Notes: generated from the sequence alone by a model not told the origin. A stretch of DNA of 64,000 nt from Bremerella alba (GCF_013618625.1 NZ_JABRWO010000013.1:164293-228292); one strand, 5' to 3'. Numbered from the stretch's first letter, positions 1-9,728 are shown. Program-made: numbers and translations.

Positions 1-624
1 GTCCAGACGACGAACCTGGATGTCCTTGAACCAGACTCGGCTACCTGGGTCGTGAGCTTGCAGGGCGAAGGTTCCCTTGTCCAGCACACGCGTGAAGTCC
101 TTACCTGCCTCGGCGTCTTCTGGTTCGGTATAGTCGGCAGCGATCTTACCGTTGATCTTGGTCACGATGTGCTTGCCGTCGACCTTGATGTGGTAGTCGA
201 ACCACTCACCATCCTTCGCCGGCGAGTCGTCGATGACGTCTTTGACCGAGTAGATACCACCGGTCTTCTTCCGGTCGTGATGGGTGTTGTTCACCTGGGC
301 TTCAAAGCCGTACTTAGGCCAACCCTTGTCTTGAAACTTGGTGTGGAAATAGATCCCACCGTTGCTGTTTTCGTTGGTTTTGACTTTCGCTTTGAATTCA
401 AAGTTCTTGAACGGCTTGTCGTCGCCAACATAGAACAGGTGGCTGCGTTCTCCGACTGCGACGAATGCGCCGTCTTCGATCTTCCACGATTCAGGGTTTT
501 CGCTGATCTTCCAACCATCGAAGGACTTGCCGTCCATCAGCGACTTCCACTCGCCATCGGCGGCGGTCGCGACAGCGGACAACATCAAACAAACCAGGGC
601 ACCTGTGGCCAAACGCTTCAACAT
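1..624 (-). CDS. DUF1080 (3-keto-disaccharide hydrolase-like) secreted protein, 3' end cut by window edge
   Basis: The 208 visible residues start with a signal peptide (about residues 1-21, ending in AVATA) and continue directly into a DUF1080 domain, a concanavalin-like fold common in planctomycetes and linked to glycan or glycoside breakdown. Seen motifs are FDGWK near the start of the domain, NGGIYFHT, GFEAQVNN, the HHDRKKTGG stretch and, at the cut end, WFKDIQVR. The start is ATG at 624, preceded by a good purine-rich ribosome site (AAAGGAAAG). The C-terminus lies outside the window but the domain is nearly complete, so the protein is probably only slightly longer than seen. Exported location is inferred from the signal peptide; the substrate cannot be told from sequence. 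Confidence 0.88.
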   Translation of the reverse strand, partial: MLKRLATGALVCLMLSAVATAADGEWKSLMDGKSFDGWKISENPESWKIEDGAFVAVGERSHLFYVGDDKPFKNFEFKAKVKTNENSNGGIYFHTKFQDKGWPKYGFEAQVNNTHHDRKKTGGIYSVKDVIDDSPAKDGEWFDYHIKVDGKHIVTKINGKIAADYTEPEDAEAGKDFTRVLDKGTFALQAHDPGSRVWFKDIQVRRLD

Positions 625-912
625 GAGCTTTCCTTTACGAAGAACGAATGTCTTCTCTTGTGGGGATGGAGTTGTGTTTGTGGGGGGGGACCGACAGATC
701 GAAAGAATCGTCCTACGTCGGCGAGACATGAAAATTATGCCATTGATTTTGGTTGAAACGCTCGACGATGACAAGATTCCGCTCGATTCAGGCGAAGTTT
801 TTATGGATTCATGACGAATTTTCGCTATTTTCTGAGATCTGTAGCGAAGCGCCATTTGCATAAAGTCTCCCCTGTTTTTGCATTTCGACCCAAGTGAGAG
901 AGCATCAATCCA

Positions 913-1701
913 ATGAGCACCGCATCCCCCTTGCCGATGAATTGGGAACTGCCTCAGATCTTTCACGAGCGACTGGGGGATGGACCTGGTCGTCAACGTG
1001 TCATGCAAGCCGAGGGGCACCTACTGATTGTGACCCACCGCCCACCGCGGCATAACGAGCGAGTTCGGGCGGGTCGCTTCTTCTGGCGCAACCCGGCTGG
1101 GGCCCTGCAAAGTAGCGACTTGGGCCAAGGGCCTTCGTCGATGATCAAGCATCTGGAAGAGTACCACGCTGCGATTGCTAAGCTTGAAAAAGCCGAGGCC
1201 GATGCCCAGTCGAGCGAAGAGTACTTTCGCGTTATTAGCGAGTTAGGTCCCTTACTACGGGCAACACGAAACCTGCAAAGCACGCTTCAAACAGCGCGTG
1301 AACTCTCCGGCAACGATCGGACCATGATCAACTTTCGCGACCGCAGCTACGAGTTAGAGCGTTCAGCCGAATTGCTGTACAACGAGTCTAAGAACGAACT
1401 CGACTTCCTGATCGCGCAGCGCACCGAACAGCAAGCGGCCAGCAGTCATCGGATGGCGGTCTCGGCGCATCGCCTGAACATCCTCGCGGCGATGTTCTTT
1501 CCCATGGTCACGCTGGCCACGATCTTTGGTTCGTCGTTGAAGCATGGCTGGGAGACGGCCGGGGCACCGCTTCCATTTATTGGCATGTTGATTGTTGGCT
1601 TAGCTTTGGGATTCATGCTGAACTGGTTTATCAATGTGCCGGTCGAACCCAAACAAAGAAAACGACACGGAGCCGATGCTAAGATCCCCCGCACGCCATA
1701 A
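913..1701 (+). CDS. Two-TM membrane protein with long helical N-terminal region, CorA-like layout
   Basis: This 262-residue protein has no family I can name with certainty. Residues about 75-180 are charged and helix-rich (many Glu, Lys, Arg, Leu) and are followed by two membrane segments at about 186-204 and 217-240, joined by a short loop, then a basic tail. That order (long helical cytoplasmic part, two C-terminal membrane helices) resembles CorA-type divalent cation channels. However, the diagnostic GMN at the end of the first helix is absent: FGSS stands in its place. It could be a divergent CorA relative or an unrelated membrane-anchored protein. It stands alone on the plus strand between two minus-strand genes, so it is probably monocistronic. 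Confidence 0.6.
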   Translation: MSTASPLPMNWELPQIFHERLGDGPGRQRVMQAEGHLLIVTHRPPRHNERVRAGRFFWRNPAGALQSSDLGQGPSSMIKHLEEYHAAIAKLEKAEADAQSSEEYFRVISELGPLLRATRNLQSTLQTARELSGNDRTMINFRDRSYELERSAELLYNESKNELDFLIAQRTEQQAASSHRMAVSAHRLNILAAMFFPMVTLATIFGSSLKHGWETAGAPLPFIGMLIVGLALGFMLNWFINVPVEPKQRKRHGADAKIPRTP

Positions 1702-1756
1702 GCAATCGAGGGTCCTCCAATTTACATAAGCTGGACTTTGCCACAGAGGACAAGCA

Positions 1757-2692
1757 CTAAGGATCGGCGACTTCTGCCGCTTGATCTTTGGGCGGTTGGC
1801 TATGGTCGTGCAGGCCGCCTGGTTCGGCCAGACCAATCAGGTAGGCGACACCAACCCCCAGCAGCATGACCAGCGAGAGCTTGACCTTATCGTGCGAGTG
1901 AAACTGCACTTCCGGCAAGATGTCGGCCAGAGAAATACACAGGAAGACCCCCGCCGAGAAACAGAGGGCCATACCGACCATAAATTGTTTGTTCGCATCG
2001 AACCCGTTGTAGCCGACATAAAACAACAGGACGCCCAAAGGGCACATCAACGCGTAACCGAGATTGACGATACTGATGGTACTAACTGGCCACTTGCTTT
2101 GCCGCATGATGAAGGTAATCGACAACGCATCGAGGGGTTTGTGTAAGAAGATCCCCAGAAAGACGCCCAGCCCTAGCAGTCCCAGGAAGCCTGACTCGTG
2201 ATGGGCTGCCGCCGAGACACCGGCAGCCAGGGCAATTCCATCTAGCAGCGTGTGCAAAGACAAACCCAAGAAGACGCCTAGCCAGCGCATCCTCGAGTCA
2301 GGGGCCTCATGCGAGTGATTGTGCTGCGGGGCGTGTCCTGGATGATCGTGCTCATGATCGCAATGCAAGTGCCCGCCATGCTCGTGATCGCTGGCCGCCG
2401 TGCCTGGGTATTCGTTTTCGATAGGAGCGTGTTCATGAAAATGAAACAAACGCATCAAAAAGAACGTGGTGATTAAGCCCACCAGCAAACTGCCCATCGC
2501 CCAATCCAACGAATTGCACTCGGCAATCCCATGCGGGAGCATATGCAGAATCCCCACTCCCAACATCAGCCCCCCCACGGCGCTCATCATCATCTGCATG
2601 CGGGTATGCGTCAGACGAATGACCACTGGCAGCCACCCTCCCAACAGGGAAGCAGCGATGATCAACAAACAGTAGATCGCCAGCAGAAGCAT
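1757..2692 (-). CDS. ZIP-family divalent metal permease
   Basis: This 311-residue inner-membrane protein has the ZIP pattern: three N-terminal membrane helices, a long His-rich loop (about residues 82-135, with many HEH, HDH and HNH groups), then five helices. The fourth helix carries HTLLDG and the fifth HKPLD, the usual metal-binding positions of the family. ZIP proteins move Zn2+ and sometimes Fe2+ or Mn2+ into the cytoplasm; the exact metal is not readable. I chose ATG 2692, which has GGAA nine bases upstream, over an upstream TTG at 2713. It is divergent from the P-type ATPase at 2880, suggesting joint zinc import and export control. Confidence in the family is high. Confidence 0.9.
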   Translation of the reverse strand: MLLLAIYCLLIIAASLLGGWLPVVIRLTHTRMQMMMSAVGGLMLGVGILHMLPHGIAECNSLDWAMGSLLVGLITTFFLMRLFHFHEHAPIENEYPGTAASDHEHGGHLHCDHEHDHPGHAPQHNHSHEAPDSRMRWLGVFLGLSLHTLLDGIALAAGVSAAAHHESGFLGLLGLGVFLGIFLHKPLDALSITFIMRQSKWPVSTISIVNLGYALMCPLGVLLFYVGYNGFDANKQFMVGMALCFSAGVFLCISLADILPEVQFHSHDKVKLSLVMLLGVGVAYLIGLAEPGGLHDHSQPPKDQAAEVADP

Positions 2693-2765
2693 GGATCTTA
2701 ATTCCACAACCAAAAGGGCAATCCCCTAGGCGATTACACGCGTTCGGGGGAAACATCTCAGCTTA

Positions 2766-2795
2766 GACGCCAAGTGGTTAGATGCCAAGTGGTTA
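2766..2795. repeat. Tandem 15-bp direct repeat in the ZIP/ATPase divergent promoter region
   Basis: Two adjacent 15-bp units (2766-2780 and 2781-2795) differ at one base and each holds GCCAAGTGGTTA. Each unit contains the inverted half-sites CCA and TGG around AG. They lie in the 187-bp gap between the divergently transcribed metal permease and metal ATPase. That is where a metal-responsive regulator would be expected to bind. Binding is inference; it does not match a Zur box that I recognise. Confidence 0.5.
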
Positions 2796-2879
2796 CAAGG
2801 GCTTTGCCCCATCGCTTCGCAACGCTACCATTCAGATAACATCCGTTTTCCTAAACCCCTATCACCGAAGTAGATCCGG

Positions 2880-5081
2880 ATGACGCACTACCCCCAGGAC
2901 GACTCTCTCAGCAAATTCTCGACGGTTAGCCTACAGGTCGCTGAACTCGATTGTGCGGAAGAAGTGCGGGTCCTTAAGGATGGGCTGGCCAAAAAGCCGG
3001 GGATCGAGAAGCTCGACTTCGACGTGATGCGGGGGCGAATGGATGTCCATTACGACGACCAACAGTGGAACGTCCATCGCTTGCTGGAGGCCGTTAGCTC
3101 TCTAGGCATGACCGCTCACGAGGTCATCGAGACGCCTCAATCCGAATCCGCTGCAGAGCCGGTCCGGCACAACAACGATCGAGAACGGGCCCTGATTCGC
3201 AGTGGTGCATTTCTGCTGGTGGCCGTCGTTATCCAAGTGTGGGAATCAGGCGGAATCGGGGCACTTTTCGGCCATGGCGAAGGTGCGCATACCATTTCGG
3301 TGTTGGCGATCCTGCTGTATCTCATTTCCATTTCGTTCGGCATCCGCTGGATCTTCCCTAAGGCGGTCAAAGCGGTCCTGCGGTTTTCTGCCGATATGAA
3401 CCTCTTGATGACCGTTGCCGTGACCGGTGCGATCATTCTGGGCGAATTCTTCGAAGCGGCCATGGTCACGCTCTTGTTCACGCTGTCCGAGGTCCTCGAA
3501 CAGCGAAGCGTGACCAAAGCTCGCCGTTCGATTCAATCGCTGATGTCGCTCGCCCCGGATTTGGCACGCGTTAAGACCGAGACCGGCATTGAAGAAGTCG
3601 CGACTGATGAGATTGAGAACGGCCAGATTTGCCTCGTCCGTCCTGGCGAACGCATTCCCCTGGACGGAACGGTCGTCCAGGGCCTCTCGGCAATCGACCA
3701 GGCGCCGATCACCGGAGAGTCGGTCCCCGTCGAGAAAGAGCCAGGCGACACGGTTTATGCCGGCACCATCAACGGCAGCGGAAGCATCGAGTTCCGCGTG
3801 GCAGGCACCTCGGGTTCTACCCTGTTAAACCGGATCGTGCGGCTCATCGATCAGGCCTATCAACGTCGCGCACCGAGCGAACAATGGGTCGATCAGTTTG
3901 CCCGATATTATACGCCTACGATGATGCTCTTAGCGGTCGCCGTGATGGTCATTCCCCCGACGATCGTCGGCTGGTCGGCAGAATCCGCAACCGATTGGTT
4001 TTACAACGGGCTAGTACTTCTAGTCATTGCTTGCCCATGTGCATTGGTGATCTCGACACCGGTCAGCATTGTTTCTGGCCTCACCGCGGCCGCACGCCAT
4101 GGTGTGCTGGTCAAAGGAGGTCTCTCGCTCGAGACCGTGGCGAAGGTCAAAGCGGTCGTACTCGATAAGACCGGCACTCTTACCACCGGCATGCCTACCG
4201 TGACGACCGTGCAGTGCTTTGGGGACCAAACCAACGACCAGGCCTTGGCCATGGCAGCCGGATTGCAAAACCACAGCACGCACCCCATCGCCAAAGCGAT
4301 TGTTCACTATGCCAATCAAGATGAAGTTGCTCCGGCCGAATTCGCCCATGTAGAAGAAATCCCCGGGCGTGGCATTTCCGGACAGATCGACGGCCAGCGG
4401 ATCTGGCTGGGAAGCACTCGCCTGGCCGCCGAACAAGGCGCGGATATCTCCGAACTGGAAGGCATCGCCGCGAAAACGGGTGCTAACGTGGTCGCCTTGG
4501 GGCAAGACAACCAACTTCTGGCCGCTTTTCAGCTGCAAGATGAACTGCGAGACACGGCGGGTCGGGCTGTCGAGTCGCTGCACCGCTTGGGCGTCGCGCA
4601 AGTCGAGCTGATTTCCGGAGATCGCACCAGCGTGGTCAAAGATGTCGCGGAGAAAGTGGGGGTCGATGCCTGGAAGGCGGAGCAATTGCCTGAGGACAAG
4701 ATCGAAGCGGTCCTGCGTCTGCGCAACGAGCACCAACTGGTTGCCATGGTTGGAGATGGGATCAACGACGGTCCGGCCTTGGCAGCGGCCGACGTCGGGA
4801 TTGCCATGGGTGCGATGGGCAGTGATACGGCTATTGAAACGGCCGACATCGCGCTCATGTCGGACGAGATCGAAAAGCTACCGTGGTTGATCGCGCATGG
4901 GCGTAGAACGCTGAGTTTGATCCGGCAAAATATCTTCGCAGCCCTGGCGATCAAGGTGATCTTCATCATTCTGACGATGATCGGCTATCCCAATCTATGG
5001 CTGGCCATTCTTGCCGATACGGGCGTTTCGTTGGCGGTGATTGCCAATAGCCTGCGATTACTGCGGACTAAAACGTCGTAA
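2880..5081 (+). CDS. P1B-type heavy metal efflux ATPase (Zn/Cd/Pb type)
   Basis: This 733-residue heavy metal translocating ATPase probably exports Zn2+, Cd2+ or Pb2+ from the cytoplasm. Residues about 12-75 form an HMA-like domain in which the usual CxxC is reduced to one Cys followed by two Glu (LDCAEEV), as in ZntA/CadA-type proteins. Then follow membrane helices, the actuator motif ITGES, the CPC ion site (residues 385-387), the phosphorylated Asp429 in DKTGTLT, the HP motif in NHSTHPIA, the hinge GDGINDGPAL (about 625) and a last helix pair with ADTGVS. The CPC site plus the C-terminal Asp points to the Zn/Cd rather than the Cu group. It is divergent from a ZIP importer. The ATG at 2880 lacks a strong ribosome site. 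Confidence 0.95.
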   Translation: MTHYPQDDSLSKFSTVSLQVAELDCAEEVRVLKDGLAKKPGIEKLDFDVMRGRMDVHYDDQQWNVHRLLEAVSSLGMTAHEVIETPQSESAAEPVRHNNDRERALIRSGAFLLVAVVIQVWESGGIGALFGHGEGAHTISVLAILLYLISISFGIRWIFPKAVKAVLRFSADMNLLMTVAVTGAIILGEFFEAAMVTLLFTLSEVLEQRSVTKARRSIQSLMSLAPDLARVKTETGIEEVATDEIENGQICLVRPGERIPLDGTVVQGLSAIDQAPITGESVPVEKEPGDTVYAGTINGSGSIEFRVAGTSGSTLLNRIVRLIDQAYQRRAPSEQWVDQFARYYTPTMMLLAVAVMVIPPTIVGWSAESATDWFYNGLVLLVIACPCALVISTPVSIVSGLTAAARHGVLVKGGLSLETVAKVKAVVLDKTGTLTTGMPTVTTVQCFGDQTNDQALAMAAGLQNHSTHPIAKAIVHYANQDEVAPAEFAHVEEIPGRGISGQIDGQRIWLGSTRLAAEQGADISELEGIAAKTGANVVALGQDNQLLAAFQLQDELRDTAGRAVESLHRLGVAQVELISGDRTSVVKDVAEKVGVDAWKAEQLPEDKIEAVLRLRNEHQLVAMVGDGINDGPALAAADVGIAMGAMGSDTAIETADIALMSDEIEKLPWLIAHGRRTLSLIRQNIFAALAIKVIFIILTMIGYPNLWLAILADTGVSLAVIANSLRLLRTKTS

Positions 5082-5183
5082 ACCCTCGCAACTGGGCAGC
5101 ACCTTTTGCGAGGCCCTTTCGAACGTTACATTGGCGGTTTCAACGCACAACCCAGAGATCCTTACTCGGAGCTTGAATCCCAA

Positions 5184-6368
5184 ATGGCAAAGCTATCGAT
5201 CGCCGACGTAGACGTTAGTGGCAAGAAAGTCTTGATGCGGGTCGACTTCAATGTCCCGCTCGACGGTGGCAAGATCACGGACGATCGTCGCATCGAAATG
5301 GCCCTTCCTTCGATCAAGTCGGTCGTCGATCGCGGCGGCCAGCTGATCTTGATGAGCCACTTGGGCCGCCCCGAACCCGGCGCAGACAACTCGGCGTTCA
5401 GCCTGAAGCCAGCAGCGGCTCGTTTGGGCGAACTGCTTAGCAAAGACGTTGCATTCGCTTCCGATACGGTCGGTGACGATGCGGCCGCCAAGGTAGCTGC
5501 CCTGACCGATGGTGGTGTTGTCGTGCTCGAAAATCTTCGCTTTGAAAAGGGCGAAAAGAAGGGTGACGCAGACTTCGCTGGCAAGCTCGCGGCCTTCGCC
5601 GATATCTACTGCAACGATGCGTTTGGTACCTGTCACCGCACCGATGCTTCGATGCTTGCCGTTCCGGAAGCGATGGGCGACAAGCCCAAGGTAGTCGGCT
5701 TCCTGGTCGAAAAGGAAATCACTTACCTTTCCGATGCCATCGGCAATCCCAAGCGACCTTTCGTCGCGATCCTGGGTGGTGCCAAGGTTTCCGACAAGAT
5801 CATGGTCATCAAGAATCTGCTGGGCATCTGCGACAAGGTGCTCATCGGCGGTGCGATGGCCTATACATTCTCGCTCGCTCAGGGTGGCAAGGTCGGCAAG
5901 AGCCTGGTCGAAAAGGACAAGGTCGCACTGGCGAGGGAATTGATCGAGATTGGTGGCGACAAACTCGTTTTGCCCGTCGATACGCATTGTGGCGACGATT
6001 TCAGTGGCAGTTGCAATAAAGTAGTTGTCAAATCCGGCGAAATTCCGGACGAATACGAAGGTCTCGACGTTGGCCCAGAAACCGCCAAGCAGTACGCTGA
6101 GTTGGTGAAGGATGCCCAAACGGTGGTTTGGAATGGCCCGATGGGTGTCTTCGAGATGCCACCCTTCGACGCCGGTACCAGGGCCGTTGCCGACGCGATC
6201 GCCGAGTCGGATGCCATCAGCATCATTGGCGGGGGTGACAGTGCCGCAGCGATCGGTCAGTTTGGCCTGGACGACAAAGTGACCCACGTCTCGACCGGCG
6301 GGGGCGCCAGCCTGTCGATGCTGGAAGGTCAGGCTTTTAAGGCCGTCGATGCCCTCGACGACAAATAA
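5184..6368 (+). CDS. pgk: Phosphoglycerate kinase
   Basis: This full-length (394 aa) glycolytic enzyme transfers phosphate between 1,3-bisphosphoglycerate and ADP. Visible family motifs are [11 protein letters not shown] at the N-terminus, SHLGRPEPG, the [10 protein letters not shown] substrate loop, [12 protein letters not shown] and the nucleotide-site glycines in [15 protein letters not shown] 5184 (protein beginning [10 protein letters not shown]) fits the family start; an upstream in-frame ATG at 5106 would add 26 residues with no family match and is rejected. The gene follows the metal ATPase by about 100 bp and ends at a strong terminator (6401-6431), so it may be transcribed alone. 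Codon bias is strong, as expected for a highly expressed gene. Confidence 0.98.
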   Translation: MAKLSIADVDVSGKKVLMRVDFNVPLDGGKITDDRRIEMALPSIKSVVDRGGQLILMSHLGRPEPGADNSAFSLKPAAARLGELLSKDVAFASDTVGDDAAAKVAALTDGGVVVLENLRFEKGEKKGDADFAGKLAAFADIYCNDAFGTCHRTDASMLAVPEAMGDKPKVVGFLVEKEITYLSDAIGNPKRPFVAILGGAKVSDKIMVIKNLLGICDKVLIGGAMAYTFSLAQGGKVGKSLVEKDKVALARELIEIGGDKLVLPVDTHCGDDFSGSCNKVVVKSGEIPDEYEGLDVGPETAKQYAELVKDAQTVVWNGPMGVFEMPPFDAGTRAVADAIAESDAISIIGGGDSAAAIGQFGLDDKVTHVSTGGGASLSMLEGQAFKAVDALDDK

Positions 6369-6400
6369 CGTCGAATAAATCGCAACGATCGAATATCTTA

Positions 6401-6431
6401 AAGCGGTCCTGGCTTCCAGGGCCGCTTTTTT
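6401..6431 (+). terminator. Rho-independent terminator of pgk
   Basis: A 12-bp stem (AAGCGGTCCTGG pairing with CCAGGGCCGCTT, one G-U) with a three-base loop is followed by a run of T. It starts 33 bp after the pgk stop codon. Confidence 0.9.
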
Positions 6432-6449
6432 CATCGACAGGAGTTCCCT

Positions 6450-7001
6450 ATGAATGCCGTAGCTCCCATCCTTCGTTTGCACGAACATCGATTCTGGGTA
6501 ACCCAAAACCTGCGGGACGCCTGCTGCCAGCTAAGCCCGGAACAACTGAATCAGCCCCACGAAATAGGGCAAGGCACCCTCTGGAAAACGCTTTGCCATC
6601 TTTATGCTGCCGAATATGTTTGGCTGGCAGCCCTGCAAGGAACCGACGACGCCGTTGCCCCCGGCGATGTCGCGGGAAAGCTGCCTGGCAACCAAGAAGG
6701 GGAGGGGGCGTCGACGTCCCTTGCGGCTTTAGTCGAACGGTGGCAGATACTTGATGGGCTCTGGCGTGCTTATCTCGACGCGATTGCACCAGAAGATCTT
6801 GATAAAACCGTCTTCCGTAAGAGCACTAGTAGCTATCAGGGGCAACGCATTGGCTCGACAGCAATGGACGTCTTGCTGCACGTCGCGACGCATGCCCATT
6901 ACACGACCGCCCAGGCCGTGAACATGCTGCGCCACAGTGGGCTATCCGACATGCCGCAATCGATGTTGATTACGCTCGCTCGCAGCCAATCTGCCACCTA
7001 A
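6450..7001 (+). CDS. DinB-like (DUF664/YfiT-type) four-helix metal-binding protein
   Basis: This 183-residue protein resembles the DinB/YfiT four-helix bundle group, whose members bind a metal through three His and often act as thiol-dependent transferases or stress proteins. Candidate ligands are His in TLCHLYAAEYVWL (second helix) and the C-terminal pair in LHVATHAHYTTAQ. ATG 6450 has an ACAGGAG ribosome site at proper distance. It follows the pgk terminator and precedes crcB by 39 bp, so the two may share a transcript. The exact reaction is unknown. Bacillithiol- or mycothiol-linked roles known in the superfamily cannot be assumed here. Confidence 0.75.
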   Translation: MNAVAPILRLHEHRFWVTQNLRDACCQLSPEQLNQPHEIGQGTLWKTLCHLYAAEYVWLAALQGTDDAVAPGDVAGKLPGNQEGEGASTSLAALVERWQILDGLWRAYLDAIAPEDLDKTVFRKSTSSYQGQRIGSTAMDVLLHVATHAHYTTAQAVNMLRHSGLSDMPQSMLITLARSQSAT

Positions 7002-7040
7002 GCTGAAGACTTACTGCAGAAAGCCCTTCGGAAAAGCATC

Positions 7041-7454
7041 ATGACTAAAGTTATCCTCATCCTGACGATCGCATTTTTCGGGGCCTTGGGTGCGTTAGGT
7101 CGCGTCTACGTAGGATCTTTCATCCAAGGCTATGCCCCTGAATTCGATACGGTAAAGTTCCCGATCGGAACCTTAGCCGTCAATGTGCTGGGGTGCCTGA
7201 TATTCGGCTTTTTCGGTTACCTCGGTCACCACCTTGAAATTCTCCCAGCGTATTGGCGGACGGTTCTTCTTTCCGGGTTCCTGGGATCATTCACCACGTT
7301 TTCGACGTTTGGGTTTGAAACGGTCCTGCTCTACGAGAATGCCCCATACGGAAAAGTCATGTTCGCGGCCGCGAATGTCTTGTTAAACGTCACCCTGGGA
7401 GTAGGAGCGATCCTTCTTGGGCTGCAATTGGGGCGATTTTGGACGGGAAATTAG
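7041..7454 (+). CDS. crcB: Fluoride ion channel CrcB (Fluc)
   Basis: This 137-residue, four-helix membrane protein is the right length for a dual-topology Fluc channel that lets F- leave the cytoplasm. Seen motifs are GALGRVYVGSF near the N-terminus, PIGTLAVNVLGCLIFGFFG in the second helix (with the conserved Asn) and GFLGSFTTFSTFGFET around the helix-3 break with the Phe-box and central Na+ site. A single full-length copy is present, so it would work as a homodimer. There is only a 39-bp upstream gap and no fluoride riboswitch is seen. Co-transcription with the DinB-like gene is likely. Confidence 0.95.
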   Translation: MTKVILILTIAFFGALGALGRVYVGSFIQGYAPEFDTVKFPIGTLAVNVLGCLIFGFFGYLGHHLEILPAYWRTVLLSGFLGSFTTFSTFGFETVLLYENAPYGKVMFAAANVLLNVTLGVGAILLGLQLGRFWTGN

Positions 7455-7655
7455 TGCTTACGACGCCGTGTGCGATAGGTTTGTTGCGAGCAGATGAAGA
7501 ATGCGCTAATTGCATTTCAGCCACAATGAGTAGCCGGGGAAGTCGTCTACAATGCACGCTTGAATGCATTGTCCCATCTGTCTTTTAGGAGCGGATGGTT
7601 CTACAAACCGGTTGATGGCCGAACGTGCCCATTAACCTAATCCCTACGGTTAGCA

Positions 7656-9728
7656 ATGGCTTTTGGCTCTATGATTTGGGCAAATTCGACGCGTTTGGCC
7701 TCGTTTATTTTTGTTGCGGTTCTTTGCTTTGCCGTTACCGGCTGTGGCGGTTGCGGGGGTGATTCGCCGGCGAGCAAACTAGCCAAATTTAAACTTTCTC
7801 GTGGTAACAACGAACCTAAACCCGCCCCAGCTAAGAAGCCTGTGGAAAAGCCTGCCCCAGCATCACCGGCCGAAAAAAAGTCGCCTGCTGCGACACCCAC
7901 TCCCGAGTCCAAGCCTGCTGCGACAACCGCGCCGACACCTGAGGCTAAACCTGCCGAGCAGCCAACGGCACCTCCGACAGAAACAGTTGCGACTCTTCCG
8001 GAGACACCTGCCAATCAAATCGCAGGGGCACGTGATCGTTTCGCTATCCTGGAAGGGTTTAAGCTACAGCCAGTTCAAGGAGAGCGAGCTCAAACCAAAG
8101 CACGGTCGAAGGCCGTCTTGCACATTCTTGGCAAAGCATTGGCCCAGCAAATCGCAGACAATAGCACGATCCCTGCGTCGGCTCCCACCGACAAGCAAGG
8201 GCGTCAATTGCTGAGTTGGCGAGTGCACCTTCTTCCCTACCTCGGCTATGCCGACCTATACAGCAAATTCAATCTCGAAGAGGCGTGGGACAGCCCGCAC
8301 AATATTAAACTCGCCGCTGAAAAACCTTATGCGTTCATGACACCAGAGATAAACGATGACCGGACGAATTTCGTGCTGTTGACCGGCCCGACATGTGCCG
8401 CCCAAGAGCGTCGAGCGAATCCGCTTAGCGCACTCAGCCCACGCGGCCTTCATAATTCGGTCGTCGTTGTTGAAGTCGCCAATCCCGCGAATCGAGTGGT
8501 TTGGACCAAACCCGCGGATCTGCCTTTTGATCCCTCAGAACCGTCCCAAGGAATCGCTGGTTGGGCAGACAACCATTTCTGTGCGATTACCGGAGATGGA
8601 GTCGTTCACGATTTTCCGGTGATCAGCAACGATCATCTCAATCGCCTTTTCGTGGTCAGCAATCCGATTCAGCTAAGTGAAGTCGCATCAAGCTCTCCGC
8701 AAATTCAGCCCCAAGGCACCTCCAATACTAACGCTACATCAGAAATTTCGATGACATCCACGGAGCCCCTAGCGGCTCCCATTTCACGAAATGACTTCGA
8801 TCCGACTAAATTACCGTTACCATCACATGTTGAAATTGATAGCGCGGCGCTCGAACTGCGGCGCCTATTCCAAAGCGAAGCTCGCGAGGCAGATCAGGAC
8901 AAGAAGAAAGAAGAGATCGCTAAAAAGCTGCTTCAACACGCTGAATATCTACAGAACGATCCTGCCAAGCAATGCGCGGCGTTGCAGATCGCGTATCGTT
9001 TTGCCATCCTGGCCAAGAATCCGGTACTGCTGAAGAACGCGTTCGACAAATTGCAAGAGAGGTTCCAGGTCGACAGCTTCAGCTCAGACCTATACACAGT
9101 GCGATTTGGTGCAGAGAACCTGCAAAAGATCCCGGCACACGAGCTACCCGAGTTTCGTGCAGTGGCCAAGTCGATCTTGGAGCGTGCCGAGCAAGAGAAT
9201 AACTTCCAGGCCATGGACGAGTTGATTCAAATTGGCACCCGTTTCGCGGCAAGTCAAAGCGATCAAAAGAACCTTGCGGAATTAGAGCAGTTGAAGGAAC
9301 GTCTCAAAGCTTCTCGCAAAGCTTACGATTCCATCCAAGCCCGCTTCCTGTCGTTACAAGTCCCTTCGCTCGACGAAGAGGGCAATCTGATGGTCGGCAA
9401 GTTTTGGTGTGTCCATCGCAATCAATGGGACAAGGGCTTCGAGTTTCTGCTTCGCGGCAACGATGTTCGCTTTGAACACCTGGCTGAAACCGAACGCACT
9501 TCTCCGATCGACCCACGAATCCAATTCAAGATCGCCGAAGGTTGGTGGGACATCGGGATTTCTAGCCCCCCCGGTGCCGAGCGTAATAAATTCCTCGGAC
9601 GCGCTGCCCAGTGGTACAAGAAGGCAGACAGTAACATGCAAGATTCGATTGAAAAGGTTACCTCCCAGCAGCGTCTACAAGAATTTGCCCGCCTGACCGG
9701 GGTCAAGGAAATCCCCGCGATGAACTAG
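7656..9728 (+). CDS. Lipoprotein with Pro/Ala-rich linker and DUF1559-like domain
   Basis: This 690-residue protein begins with a lipoprotein signal: a hydrophobic stretch and lipobox AVTGC at about residue 32. Residues about 48-120 are a Pro/Ala/Lys/Glu-rich spacer (many KPA and PTP groups). Residues about 140-330 hold a DUF1559-like segment: SWRVHLLPYLGYADLY followed by WDSPHN and, later, GDGVVHDFP. DUF1559 proteins are numerous in planctomycetes and are usually pseudopilin-like. Here the pilin N-terminus is missing, so it is a free-standing anchored version. The C-terminal 300 residues are helix-rich and lack a recognised domain. An in-frame ATG at 7671 is also possible. Confidence 0.7.
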   Translation: MAFGSMIWANSTRLASFIFVAVLCFAVTGCGGCGGDSPASKLAKFKLSRGNNEPKPAPAKKPVEKPAPASPAEKKSPAATPTPESKPAATTAPTPEAKPAEQPTAPPTETVATLPETPANQIAGARDRFAILEGFKLQPVQGERAQTKARSKAVLHILGKALAQQIADNSTIPASAPTDKQGRQLLSWRVHLLPYLGYADLYSKFNLEEAWDSPHNIKLAAEKPYAFMTPEINDDRTNFVLLTGPTCAAQERRANPLSALSPRGLHNSVVVVEVANPANRVVWTKPADLPFDPSEPSQGIAGWADNHFCAITGDGVVHDFPVISNDHLNRLFVVSNPIQLSEVASSSPQIQPQGTSNTNATSEISMTSTEPLAAPISRNDFDPTKLPLPSHVEIDSAALELRRLFQSEAREADQDKKKEEIAKKLLQHAEYLQNDPAKQCAALQIAYRFAILAKNPVLLKNAFDKLQERFQVDSFSSDLYTVRFGAENLQKIPAHELPEFRAVAKSILERAEQENNFQAMDELIQIGTRFAASQSDQKNLAELEQLKERLKASRKAYDSIQARFLSLQVPSLDEEGNLMVGKFWCVHRNQWDKGFEFLLRGNDVRFEHLAETERTSPIDPRIQFKIAEGWWDIGISSPPGAERNKFLGRAAQWYKKADSNMQDSIEKVTSQQRLQEFARLTGVKEIPAMN

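Noticed and set aside
682..689. Run of eight G in the gap after the DUF1080 gene
   Set aside because: Not in a coding frame and not near a start codon, so phase variation is not supported.
52..756. Plus-strand open frame at the window start
   Set aside because: It runs against the DUF1080 gene on the minus strand, which has a signal peptide, ribosome site and family motifs.
5193..6506. Long minus-strand open frame (437 codons) across pgk
   Set aside because: It is antisense to a certain phosphoglycerate kinase gene and has no recognisable product; strong codon bias of pgk keeps the opposite frame open.
7002..7040. Fluoride riboswitch before crcB
   Set aside because: Only 39 bp of space and no conserved riboswitch core.
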